Positions 17,399 through 24,958 of a stretch of 58,615 nucleotides of DNA are shown here, in pieces. Origin of the DNA: Paraktedonobacter sp035294465. GTDB taxonomy: Bacteria > Chloroflexota > Ktedonobacteria > Ktedonobacterales > Ktedonobacteraceae. The notes under the pieces are model-generated. The model saw only the letters and a program-made list of their open reading frames with translations. It was not told the origin of the DNA and ran no database searches. The DNA lies in NCBI GenBank assembly GCA_035294465.1, contig DATGKW010000164.1, positions 1 to 58,615 on the forward strand, given 5' to 3'. Each line of letters begins with the position of its first letter. Within the stretch, counting starts at the first letter, position 1. A program made the position numbers and the translations under genes.

Positions 17399-18718
17399 AT
17401 GCAGGCAATTGTTGAGCAGTTTCGCCAGGTGTTAGAGTGCCAGGCCGTCCTCTTCGTTCCAGGATGCGCGGATGCCAGTCTGCGTCACCCCTTGCTGGAT
17501 TTTTTGCCCGCGAGCGTGTTGTCAGAATGGCGCTGTGTTTCTATCACCTCCGGCAAGAAGGACCCTCAAGGTATCTGGATAGAAGAGCCTGTGCGAGCCT
17601 TGTGTGATCTGGCCATACAGGATGGGCGAATGCAGATCCTGAAGGGAGGCTCATTGTGTGTAGATCGCTGGCGCCTGAAGAGTGTTGCGGCGCTTCCTCT
17701 GGAATATTCTGCCGGGACCCTCGGAGTATTTTTGCTGGCGGATGAACGCCCGGAGAGGTTCGGCGCGGGCGAAGAGCGCCTTGCCTACACTTATTTATCG
17801 ATGTATTTGGGTGATCTGGTCCAGACGTTTCGAGAACGCGCCCGTTTGTTGCTGGGGGACGAGCGCAACAGGATGTGGTTGGGCTCAGAACCGGATTGGT
17901 TCATCAAGGACGAATTTGTCTCTATCGTCAGGCATGAGTTGCGAATGCCTCTAAGTATCATCAAAGGGTACGCGGGCCTGTTACAGGTCTATGGGGGAAC
18001 AAATGATCGGCAGACTGCGGCGTTGACTGCTGATCAGCAGCAGCATTATCTGGCAGCAATCATGGAACAAACCGATTTGCTGGAGGTTCTGGTAAATGAT
18101 CTCTTCGATGCCAGCAGTATTCAACGTGGCAAACTGGCTTTGCATCCACGCGTGGTGGATGTGGGCACATTCTGTCGGCAGCTTATCCAATCGGGGCAGA
18201 TGCGCGCGGACCAGCTGCAACCGGGCAAATATCATCTGGAATGCAGGCTTCCCTCCAACCTTCCATCTCTCTGGGTGGATGCCAACCGTCTGCGACAGGT
18301 CTTAATGAATATAGTAGAGAACGCGATCAAATTTTCTCCCGATGGGGGCCTCATAACGTTGGAAGTCGGCTTGCTCAAAGTCTATGACGGGCGGGTTCGC
18401 GCTCCTGGGGGGCGGCAGGTCTCGACGTGTGTACGTTTTGTTGTGCGCGATCAGGGGATTGGGATACCGGCCCAACATTTTGCGCAGCTGTTCCAACCGT
18501 TTGCGCGCCTGGAACAGCCAGGATCTGCGCGGGTTGCCGGGATGGGTTTGGGACTCTATATCACGCGGAAATTGGTCGAGGCGATGGGTGGAAGCATTGA
18601 TTTGCAGAGTTGCGAGGGAAATGGTACAACTATTACAATAACCTTACCTGCCGTTAATCCTGGTGAGGTGATCGCGCTTGACCCAATTGATCAGGTATCA
18701 CGCATGCCGACTGGGTAG
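17399..18718 (+). CDS. Soluble sensor histidine kinase
   Basis: 439 aa without membrane segments. Residues 1-145 look like a GAF-type sensor domain. The HisKA domain follows with the phospho-acceptor in VSIVRHELRMPLSIIKGY (His179), then a complete HATPase domain: N box NIVENAIKFSPDGG, G1 VRDQGIGIP, G2 GMGLGLYITRKLVEAMGG. It should autophosphorylate in response to a cytoplasmic or small-molecule cue. The start codon has only a weak SD-like GGGAAA. A single-domain response regulator begins 91 bp downstream on the same strand and is the obvious partner. Confidence 0.92.
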   Translation: MQAIVEQFRQVLECQAVLFVPGCADASLRHPLLDFLPASVLSEWRCVSITSGKKDPQGIWIEEPVRALCDLAIQDGRMQILKGGSLCVDRWRLKSVAALPLEYSAGTLGVFLLADERPERFGAGEERLAYTYLSMYLGDLVQTFRERARLLLGDERNRMWLGSEPDWFIKDEFVSIVRHELRMPLSIIKGYAGLLQVYGGTNDRQTAALTADQQQHYLAAIMEQTDLLEVLVNDLFDASSIQRGKLALHPRVVDVGTFCRQLIQSGQMRADQLQPGKYHLECRLPSNLPSLWVDANRLRQVLMNIVENAIKFSPDGGLITLEVGLLKVYDGRVRAPGGRQVSTCVRFVVRDQGIGIPAQHFAQLFQPFARLEQPGSARVAGMGLGLYITRKLVEAMGGSIDLQSCEGNGTTITITLPAVNPGEVIALDPIDQVSRMPTG

Positions 18719-18809
18719 ATTCGTAACCAGAGAGGTTCCCTTGCGTGCGCAAAAGCAGTCTGCTGTAGTGTGCGGAAAAGTTCAGTAAGGGAAGGCAAGG
18801 GTTAGATAC

Positions 18810-19205
18810 GTGCTTATAGGTTTGCTTGAAGATGATCTGGCCATCCAGGAATTGCTACGGATTCTGCTCCAGGGTGAAGGTTATGAAGTAGCGATCTATA
18901 CATCCGCTGCCGAATGTCTGGCCGATTTGCGTGTTGACGACCCACGCTCTGGATTGCTTATGCCCGATCTCCTGTTTATCGATCTCCACCTCTCAAGATC
19001 GGTCTCTGGCTCTACTGTGATTGAGCGGATCCGCGCCAATCCTCGTCTGAATCCATTACCTATTATTTTGATGACTGCTTCCACGTCGCTTGAGAAGCAG
19101 GAACTGGCCCGCCTGCAAGTGACATTGTTGACCAAACCCTTTGATATTGATGACGTTACGCGACTGATCGACCAGATGACGCTCTCGCCACCTAAAGGCC
19201 GATAA
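18810..19205 (+). CDS. Single-domain response regulator
   Basis: 131 aa, receiver domain only. The acidic pair (LLEDD, residues 5-9), the phospho-acceptor in LLFIDLHL (Asp58), the switch Thr (LMTAS) and the Lys (LTKPFD) are all present, so it should be phosphorylated. With no output domain it acts by protein contact or in a phosphorelay. The start is a GTG with a purine-rich stretch (GGGAAGGCAAGGG) upstream. It follows the histidine kinase and is the last host gene before the integrative element, whose left repeat begins 295 bp downstream. Confidence 0.9.
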   Translation: MLIGLLEDDLAIQELLRILLQGEGYEVAIYTSAAECLADLRVDDPRSGLLMPDLLFIDLHLSRSVSGSTVIERIRANPRLNPLPIILMTASTSLEKQELARLQVTLLTKPFDIDDVTRLIDQMTLSPPKGR

Positions 19206-19500
19206 GCTTCTACGCAGATCGACGGGCTGCCTCATTCAAAAAAACTAGCTTAGCACGGAATGGTTGAGGAAGAGAGCATCACAGGAGCTCTTTCCTGAGC
19301 CGTTCTTCAAAGCTTGCATCTGGCTCAGTGGATGTCGGCAACTTTTTTAACACGTCTCACCCCGGCCGCAAGCACTCGTTTTCGCGCTGTTGGATAGAGA
19401 GGTAGCTATAAAAGTGATCGGCAACGAACGTCCACTAAGGCAACCAGCTATTAGAAGATTTGAGCGGGAGATCTGGCGGGTAAAGTTGAGAAAAATAGGA

Positions 19501-19525
19501 CCAAAAGATTAAAAAAAGCTGAGTT
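19501..19525 (+). repeat. attL candidate (left 25-bp direct repeat)
   Basis: Begins CCAAAAGATT, continues with seven A and ends GCTGAGTT; identical to 26144-26168. The preceding bases are also related (AAAAATAGGA here, AAAAAGTAGC on the right). There is no tRNA gene here. The 295 bp between the response regulator stop and this site hold no gene I can support. Confidence 0.85.
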
Positions 19526-19529
19526 ACAT

Positions 19530-20060
19530 TTATGTCTGGATCGGCTTCTCAGGCGGCTTCAGGGCGTATCGATGCGTCGAACGACAAATAACGTTTGACT
19601 CGTCAATTGTCTGGCGATTTTTCCTCTGGTTTCTCTGGTAGGCGTGCGAGAATTTGTTGAAGTAGCGTGTCGTATGCTCCGTAATTTTGTCATCTAGTTC
19701 AGTGAAGCGTTGATCTACCTTGTTGTCTAGAGTGGTTACTCTGCTGTCCAGTTCAGTGAAACGTTGATCGATCTTGTTGTCCAGAACGGCTACTCTGCCA
19801 TCTAGCTTGCCTTCTAAGTCGATGATTTGGCCTTGAAGGTCTGTGAGTCGCTCGTTGTGGAGAGCGTTTTGATTGATAATGACGTTAAAGAGCTTGCTGC
19901 TTTGCTCTTGAAATTCATTGACCGTTTCCTCTAATTTTTCAAGCGCCTCTTTTGAGACAAGGGCGCATACCGCGATAGTAAGCATTTCTTCGCTGCGTTT
20001 TCGTTCGGCGACCTCTTTTTCGAGGGCCTTTACTCGGTCTTCAAGGCTTGGCATGGGCAT
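19530..20060 (-). CDS. Coiled-coil protein with 18-residue repeats
   Basis: 176 aa, no recognised family. Almost the whole protein predicts as coiled coil: an N-terminal LEDRVKALEKEVAERKR heptad stretch, then LDGRVAVLDNKIDQRFTELD and a near-copy LDSRVTTLDNKVDQRFTELD. The DNA shows this as two adjacent 54-bp units (19694-19747 and 19748-19801), a recent in-frame duplication. The C-terminal 30 residues are basic and unlike the rest. A second ATG two codons in has better SD spacing (GGAG). The gene lies just inside the left attachment repeat and reads toward it. AT-rich relative to host genes. Confidence 0.7.
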   Translation of the reverse strand: MPMPSLEDRVKALEKEVAERKRSEEMLTIAVCALVSKEALEKLEETVNEFQEQSSKLFNVIINQNALHNERLTDLQGQIIDLEGKLDGRVAVLDNKIDQRFTELDSRVTTLDNKVDQRFTELDDKITEHTTRYFNKFSHAYQRNQRKNRQTIDESNVICRSTHRYALKPPEKPIQT

Positions 20061-20137
20061 CGCTCCGTTCTGTGCTCGGTGTAGAAGCTGGCCTTATTAT
20101 ATCACGGGCTGTCTATGGTTTGGGGCAGTGACCTGAA

Positions 20138-20479
20138 CTATTGCCGATTGATGGCTTCAATGATGCTGAGGATCGGGTCTTTTGAAAGTTTGAGGCGGTA
20201 GGCAGCCTCTCTCAAGTATGACCGGAACTCGTCAATCCCTCCTGGGAGAAGAATGGCGATGGCAGTAGCTAAGCGTTCTAGGGCTTCTATGAGTAAGGTT
20301 TCTGGTTCTACCTGGCTGTATTGCGTCGGCGTTGTAGGCAAACTTTTGAGGTTTACTAAACAGGCGTTGATGAGCAAGAGATATTGTGACCACATAGGGT
20401 CATAGACAGCGTGATGCACGATTTCCTGATAGACTTCTGAGGTTATGCGTAAATATTCTCCGTCGTTATGGCTTGCCAT
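20138..20479 (-). CDS. Hypothetical protein of the integrative element
   Basis: 113 aa, helical, not recognised. The start is convincing: AAGGAGG lies 9 nt before the ATG. It has an acidic N-terminus (ITSEVYQEIVHHAVYD), a Leu/Ala-rich centre (IEALERLATAIAILLPGG) and a mildly basic end. It precedes the coiled-coil gene on the same strand (77 bp), so the two may be co-transcribed. The hydrophobic centre is too short and broken for a clear membrane helix. Confidence 0.6.
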   Translation of the reverse strand: MASHNDGEYLRITSEVYQEIVHHAVYDPMWSQYLLLINACLVNLKSLPTTPTQYSQVEPETLLIEALERLATAIAILLPGGIDEFRSYLREAAYRLKLSKDPILSIIEAINRQ

Positions 20480-20579
20480 TAGGGTTTTCCTCCTTGCTGT
20501 CGATTGCTAAAGCTAGGGATATTTATGACCCCTTATATAAGTATACCTAAAAAAGCTTCCGAATAAAAGTATTGATTTA

Positions 20580-20622
20580 TAGGGAGGGATTTGTTGCTAG
20601 CTATACAAGTAGGGAGGGATTT
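20580..20622 (+). repeat. Direct repeats before the XRE gene
   Basis: TAGGGAGGGATTT occurs at 20580-20592 and 20610-20622, exactly 30 bp apart, in the divergent intergenic region between the hypothetical gene (minus) and the XRE regulator (plus). Position and helical phasing suggest operator sites, perhaps for the XRE protein itself. Confidence 0.6.
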
Positions 20623-20668
20623 ATTTAAATTGCTTTTAGTCAGTAGAGAAAAGAGATGAGTAGTAGGT

Positions 20669-20893
20669 ATGATACGACTAAAAGTTAAAGAAGTTGCTGA
20701 GCAAAAGGGCCTTAGTCAAGCTAAGTTGAGTCGGGTCGCTGATGTTGATATTAAGGTTATTAGAAGAATTTACCGTTATCCTACGGAATCCGTGACTACG
20801 GCCGTGCTTGACCGTGTTGCTAAGGCTTTGGGTGTTGATGTTACTCAGCTGTTAGAGAGTATTCCCGATGATTTTCAGGAGTTCAAGGAATAA
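20669..20893 (+). CDS. XRE-family (Cro/C1-type) transcriptional regulator
   Basis: 74 aa, a single HTH_3-type domain: helices around VKEVAEQKGLSQAKLSRVAD (positions 7-26), then KVIRRIYRYPTES and DRVAKALGVDVTQLLE. It probably represses element genes. AT-rich, like other genes in the left third. It is divergent from the hypothetical gene and convergent with the HTH-GNAT gene; a hairpin separates the stop codons. Confidence 0.85.
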   Translation: MIRLKVKEVAEQKGLSQAKLSRVADVDIKVIRRIYRYPTESVTTAVLDRVAKALGVDVTQLLESIPDDFQEFKE

Positions 20894-20913
20894 TAAAGAA
20901 CGGCAAAAATGAA

Positions 20914-20944
20914 GCCGGCTAGACGAGATCGAGCGCTAGCCGGC
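20914..20944. terminator. Hairpin between convergent xre and HTH-GNAT genes
   Basis: GCCGGCTAG (20914-20922) pairs with CTAGCCGGC (20936-20944) over a 13-nt loop. It lies between two converging stops. The T tract is weak on both sides, so termination is inferred mainly from position. Confidence 0.55.
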
Positions 20945-20968
20945 CCGCATTATTATTTAATGCTTCAA

Positions 20969-21805
20969 TTATTGGTTTTTTTCTGCCAGTTTGGCAAGGC
21001 GTTGGTATTCCTTGAGCAGTGAGTTTGTGGAGGTTAAAAGATCAAACTCGAAGCGTAAGAGGTTGTCTTCTTCGTTGGCCGGTGTTATACGCTTAAAGCC
21101 CAAGCTCTTACTAATCCTGATGCCATCCTGGGTTCTACTAGTAGCGTAAGCTTTTTTAACGATAACGCCTCTTCTGGCAAGGGTTTCAAGGAACTCTATA
21201 GTACCTGAGATTAGTCTAGCTCCATATAACTTGCTCTTTTTTACATCTTGCTTTGCTCCTATTATAAGAAAAACTTCACTGGCTTCCCCCGGTTTGAATT
21301 GAGTGATGTACTCAGGTGCAAGCACTTCTGTTCTGAATCTGGATTCGGCCATGCCTGACATGATCTTTTCGATGGCCTCGCGCTTTAGTGGGAATATGCC
21401 AACATAGCCTACTACTGTTTCGCCCTGTTTAAGCACATGGAAAATTTCGGGATTGGTCTGATGCTGACTCATCCGTAGGTTGTATCTTGCTATTCTGTTT
21501 GACTCACTTCCGCTACTTCCGAACAGTTCGGCGTTGAGGTCGGCGATTCCCTCTATATCCTCTTCTTTGGCTACTTCAAAAGTTGATGTGTCAGTAGCGT
21601 ACTGAAGCATGAAAAGCTGATTTGCCCGTGCCATTTTGTCTATTTCTGATTTGTGGTACCATCCGTCGCTTCTGTTGGGTGGTACTACTTTGCTTATTTG
21701 GCCGCGCTCGACCATATCATAAAAGGTTGAGCGTGGTATGCCAAGTTTTTTGATGGCTTGTCCGGCTGAATAAAAGCCGGGTGGTATTGATGACGTTCTC
21801 CCCAC
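20969..21805 (-). CDS. HTH-GNAT fusion protein
   Basis: 278 aa from the preferred start. The N-terminal MerR/excisionase-like winged HTH is FYSAGQAIKKLGIPRSTFYD followed by the wing segment; a GNAT-like domain follows (about residues 75-260), with FEVAKEEDIEGIADLNAELF, an ETVVGYVGIFPL strand and the KAYATSRTQDGIRISKSLGF helix that usually contacts acetyl-CoA. An in-frame ATG exists at 21850 but lacks an SD and overlaps a TGCTATAAT extended -10, whereas the GTG at 21805 has AGGAG 7 nt upstream. On an element without a separate Xis, the HTH part could act as excisionase or regulator and the GNAT part as sensor or modifier. Function not established. Confidence 0.75.
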   Translation of the reverse strand: MGRTSSIPPGFYSAGQAIKKLGIPRSTFYDMVERGQISKVVPPNRSDGWYHKSEIDKMARANQLFMLQYATDTSTFEVAKEEDIEGIADLNAELFGSSGSESNRIARYNLRMSQHQTNPEIFHVLKQGETVVGYVGIFPLKREAIEKIMSGMAESRFRTEVLAPEYITQFKPGEASEVFLIIGAKQDVKKSKLYGARLISGTIEFLETLARRGVIVKKAYATSRTQDGIRISKSLGFKRITPANEEDNLLRFEFDLLTSTNSLLKEYQRLAKLAEKNQ

Positions 21806-21860
21806 AGTTTTTCTCCTCGTTGAAATTTGGCTTTGTTTGTCTGTAGACATTATAGCATAT

Positions 21861-21954
21861 TCGGACGGTTCATACTATTGACAACGTTCGGATTATAGGG
21901 TATACTATCAGTGTCGGATAAATCGGACAATTTAGATAATCCGGCATGCCGGAT
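21861..21954 (+). promoter_or_regulatory. Element control region: promoter, TCGGAY repeats, 16-bp palindrome
   Basis: Promoter -35 TTGACA (21878-21883), 17 bp, -10 TATACT (21901-21906), reading into the membrane-protein/rep genes. Four direct copies of TCGGA(C/T) at 21861, 21888, 21914 and 21923 straddle it, and a perfect palindrome, ATCCGGCATGCCGGAT (21939-21954), follows. A TATAAT-type -10 for the HTH-GNAT gene faces the other way (about 21849-21854). This is a divergent switch region, probably the binding site of the XRE or the HTH-GNAT protein. Confidence 0.72.
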
Positions 21955-22134
21955 AAAGTGTACAAGGTGGATGTTTAACTGGCAGTTTTGTAGGGAGTGC
22001 TGGCCCGGATGTTTGCGGCGTCCAGGCCAGCGAGTGAGAACGTATGGCAAGCCATGTGGTCGGACTGCTCTGCTCTCCTGGTCATTATGTTGGGGCTGAT
22101 CGCGGCTTGTCAAGCTTAACTAGGAGGTGTGCCT

Positions 22135-22587
22135 ATGACTCTTCAACTGACTCAGGCGGTGGTACATGGCTTGCCGTTCGCTGTTGCTGATTTGGATTAC
22201 TCGTATGCTCCTCGTTTTTTGTTGTCTGCGCCTTTCAAGCGCTCAATTGTTGAACACACGGATTTTGCCCCGGCCTGCGAGGAGGGGTTTACTTGCTACT
22301 TCCAGGGGTTGATGAGGGAGGATGAACAGGGGCGGGAGGTTTTCATCAAGCAAGGGTATACCTGGAATGAAGTGGTCGCGCTTGTAGTGGAATGGGTGGA
22401 GGGTTTCGCCAATCTTCCGAGGATGCCTCTGCGTCTGCGTGGGATGTCGTTAGCGTGGATCGCAGGCTTTGGGTTGGGGTGGTTATCGGCCCTAGCGGTG
22501 TTTCGGCCTGATGATGCACGGCGGGCGCTTGTTGTGCTCACGGTGCTCCTTGGTTCTGGCGTGCGTCCAGTGGCAATTAAGGGGTGA
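22135..22587 (+). CDS. Small membrane protein of the integrative element (1)
   Basis: 150 aa, not recognised. The first 100 residues are soluble-looking (DLDYSYAPRFLLSAPFKRS, an acidic EEGFTCYFQGLMRED stretch). One or two membrane helices follow at the C-terminus (SLAWIAGFGLGWLSALAVF and RALVVLTVLLGSG). The ATG at 22135 is preferred over a GTG at 22129 because TAGGAGGTGTGCCT lies directly upstream, the same leader seen before the integrase. Position between control region and rep recalls the spread (Spd) proteins of AICEs, but no homology is visible by eye. Confidence 0.62.
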   Translation: MTLQLTQAVVHGLPFAVADLDYSYAPRFLLSAPFKRSIVEHTDFAPACEEGFTCYFQGLMREDEQGREVFIKQGYTWNEVVALVVEWVEGFANLPRMPLRLRGMSLAWIAGFGLGWLSALAVFRPDDARRALVVLTVLLGSGVRPVAIKG

Positions 22588-22620
22588 AATGGCAAGTTCT
22601 GAGAAAGGATGGTGATGCCT

Positions 22621-22863
22621 ATGGGTTCTTTGGTGTTCTGGATGGTGGTGGTTGTTGCTGTTGTCGTGCTGGTAGTTGGGGCGCGGTCGCTCAGTCGTCC
22701 TGGTGGGAGGTATCCTTCTGTGTGGGTGTGTGGACTGCTGGCGGTGGTGGCGCTGGTATGGATGTGGGTCATGCTCAACGCGCAGTTTGGTGGTCAGGTG
22801 ATACGGTTTCAGTGCCGTAAGGGGATGGCTTGTCAGATGGCAAGCCGTCAGAAAGGGAGGTGA
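22621..22863 (+). CDS. Small membrane protein of the integrative element (2)
   Basis: 80 aa with two membrane helices (SLVFWMVVVVAVVVLVVGA, about residues 2-20, and VWVCGLLAVVALVWMWVML, about 34-53) and a basic, Cys-containing tail. In-frame ATGs also occur at 22609 and 22615; 22621 is chosen by analogy with sister genes that share a GGTGATGCCTATG-type leader. It follows gene (1) by 33 bp and overlaps or abuts gene (3). Function unknown. Confidence 0.55.
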   Translation: MGSLVFWMVVVVAVVVLVVGARSLSRPGGRYPSVWVCGLLAVVALVWMWVMLNAQFGGQVIRFQCRKGMACQMASRQKGR

Positions 22864-22868
22864 TGCGT

Positions 22869-23027
22869 ATGCTAGGGATTATGCATGGTGCGCTGCTTGT
22901 GCTTGTTTTCGTGCTGGTGTTCCAGGGGTTGACTGCGCCTCATTATAGGCGTCGGTGGGAGTTGCCGTTTTGCCTGGTGGCGGCGGCTGTTTGCCTGGTC
23001 CTTTGGGGCGTGCTCTTTTTCGGTTAG
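22869..23027 (+). CDS. Small membrane protein of the integrative element (3)
   Basis: 52 aa, nearly all membrane: two hydrophobic helices (HGALLVLVFVLVFQGL and FCLVAAAVCLVLWGVLFF) around a basic loop (HYRRRWELP). GGGAGG precedes the start. An earlier ATG at 22863 would overlap the TGA of the previous gene (TGATG), suggesting translational coupling either way. Shape matches small Spd-like or holin-like proteins; which one cannot be said. Confidence 0.55.
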   Translation: MLGIMHGALLVLVFVLVFQGLTAPHYRRRWELPFCLVAAAVCLVLWGVLFFG

Positions 23028-23184
23028 CGGTTCTCTCTTCTACGATTGGCAAAAAGGAGAGAGGTAGTTATGTGGCAAGGGTGGCGATATTTCGGTCAAC
23101 GGCACGGCGGGCCGGGGAGCCGCTAGGCTCATCAAGCATCCTTGAGAGCTTGAGGGAAGCCCAGAACACCAACCAGCGTGCTCC

Positions 23185-23362
23185 CGGCGAGTGGGCGGGA
23201 CAAGCGACACCGCGCTGTTTAACCTTGCGCGGGGTGGGTAGACTCGCAGAGCGAGAGCGACCTGGCGCGGCGGTGCGTGCTCATCAATGCATTACCAGGT
23301 CGCTCTCGGTGCGCAGCACTCACCCACCCCGCGCAAGGTCGGCGTCGCCCGCCCACTCGCCG
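23185..23362. repeat. Nested inverted repeat, putative replication/transfer origin
   Basis: Three arm pairs are perfectly complementary and nested around a 29-nt loop: CGGCGAGTGGGCGGG (23185-23199 with 23348-23362), CCTTGCGCGGGGTGGGT (23223-23239 with 23322-23338) and CGAGAGCGACCTGG (23252-23265 with 23295-23308). A shorter AACACC/GGTGTT pair lies further out. It sits in the 540-bp gene-free gap immediately before the HUH rep gene, where a double-strand origin, single-strand origin or oriT would be expected. I see no protein-coding gene in 23028-23570. Confidence 0.8.
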
Positions 23363-23570
23363 ACGACCGGTGTTGGATTGCCTGGGGTGGGGCGTGGTGG
23401 CAAGATGGAGGGGTGTGGAGCGGTGCGCCGCGAAGCAGGCGGTGGCGGCGCGGGGTCCCCCCACCGCCGCCACATCGCCGCGCGAGGTGTCCAGAGTCTT
23501 TCCTTGACTCTTAGAGTAGTAAGTCACACAAGAGCCGGACGGGTGGCCGGTAGCAAGGGAGGTGATGTCG

Positions 23571-24875
23571 ATGGAAACACAAGAGAAGCAAGCAAGCGGG
23601 CTATTCGAGCCGTTGCCATTGGAAGAGCAAGCGGAACTGCTGTTACAGCAAGGGCTTGATACCTTGCTGTTTTGCCCGCATCCCTGGGCGTTGCAACATC
23701 GCTTTATTCATACGAAAACAGGTGAAGTGGTGCGGGCGCGGTGTGGGTCGTGGACGTGTCCGTATTGCGGGCCGCGTAAGGTGGATATGTGGCGGCAACT
23801 GGTCAAGCTGGCTGAGCCAACGCTGTTTATCACGCTGACGAAAGTGGGCTTTACGCTCAAAGAGGCGGCCAGAACACTCACGACGTTCTTGCAGTATCTT
23901 CGGCGTGGTTCTAAGGGTCGGGGGAAAGAGCACGTGGGGGCGCGTCCGGCCTACCCGATCCAGGTGTTTGCGGTGCTGGAAGAGCACGAGAATTTTGCAG
24001 AGAACGGCTTTCACTGGCATTTGTTGGTAAAAGGTGTGGATTTTTTACCACATGAGGTAGTCAGGGAGGCGCTCCGCTCGGCTACTGGCGGGCGTTCATA
24101 CATTGCCTGGGTGGAACGGGTGAGGAATGACCGGGCAGTAGGGTATGTGACGAAATACCTGATGAAAGAAATCATTCGTGAGCGCCGGGGCCTGGTCGAA
24201 GAGGAACGGACGCAGAGGTGGGTGGCAGTTCGGCCAGTCGAGAGCGACGCGGGAAAGCTCAGCATGTCGTATGCGGCGAATGAGCTAGGAGAGGGCGCGA
24301 AAGGCGGGCCGTATGTCTTTGAGACGTGCTACGATGAGGAGGGTCGGCCACAGATGGAAGAGGAGCGGATCATTGTCCAGCGGCTCTGTAAGGCGCATCG
24401 CGTACGCTACTCGAAGCATTTTTTTCCGGCGAAGACGGCGGAACTGCGGCGGCAACTCTTCGGAGAAAAGGCGACGGCTCAGGAGTTGGAGAGGTGCGAG
24501 AAGCAGAACGATCAGGACGAGGGGCCAGCAGAGGGGGAGTCAGGTCAGGGAGCGGGCGAAGAGGGAGAGAGTGAGCAGGAGTCACGTTCTGAATGGATGT
24601 TGTATGAGGTGGTGTCTCCGGTGGTGGAAGAAAAGGGTGGGCGTGACGAGGTGCATATAGCGATGGTAGAGAAGCACTACGAGCGACTAGGATTAGAGCC
24701 GGATATTGAGCCAGGGGAGACGCGAACCGAACGCTATAAGCGGATGCGGTGGGAGGCGCTTCTAGAGTCGCTAGAGCGGTTGAGGTCGGGCGCACAATTG
24801 TACTCGCGTCGAATTATTGGGTTATGGAGCTATCAGCGTGAACAAGTGCGCTATGCTGGTGCTGGTGGCTGGTAG
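23571..24875 (+). CDS. HUH rolling-circle replication initiator (RepSA-like)
   Basis: 434 aa. Residues 58-66 carry a Cys knuckle (CGSWTCPYC), followed by motif 1 (LFITLT, about 85-90), the HUH metal motif (GFHWHLLVKG, His148 and His150) and the Tyr helix (VGYVTKYLMKE, Tyr192/Tyr196), in the order of Rep endonucleases that nick one strand at an origin. The second half is acidic and probably disordered (about 300-335), with a helical tail. AAGGGAGG precedes the start; GTG at 23562 and ATG at 23565 are alternatives. It lies between the nested inverted repeat and the integrase, as rep does in AICEs. The exact family needs a profile search. Confidence 0.85.
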   Translation: METQEKQASGLFEPLPLEEQAELLLQQGLDTLLFCPHPWALQHRFIHTKTGEVVRARCGSWTCPYCGPRKVDMWRQLVKLAEPTLFITLTKVGFTLKEAARTLTTFLQYLRRGSKGRGKEHVGARPAYPIQVFAVLEEHENFAENGFHWHLLVKGVDFLPHEVVREALRSATGGRSYIAWVERVRNDRAVGYVTKYLMKEIIRERRGLVEEERTQRWVAVRPVESDAGKLSMSYAANELGEGAKGGPYVFETCYDEEGRPQMEEERIIVQRLCKAHRVRYSKHFFPAKTAELRRQLFGEKATAQELERCEKQNDQDEGPAEGESGQGAGEEGESEQESRSEWMLYEVVSPVVEEKGGRDEVHIAMVEKHYERLGLEPDIEPGETRTERYKRMRWEALLESLERLRSGAQLYSRRIIGLWSYQREQVRYAGAGGW

Positions 24876-24958
24876 CTGGTTAAAACGAGAGAAAGGAGGG
24901 GTCATCTGCCTGATATTGGAGTGGTTGGCAAGCCATGAGCGGAAAGGGAGGTGTGCCT

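Noticed and set aside
19206..19530. A tRNA gene as integration target at attL or attR
   Set aside because: No cloverleaf or T-loop consensus is visible at either repeat; the site appears intergenic.
22296..22778. A 160-codon minus-strand frame rich in Thr
   Set aside because: Antisense of the element's small membrane proteins; low-complexity product.
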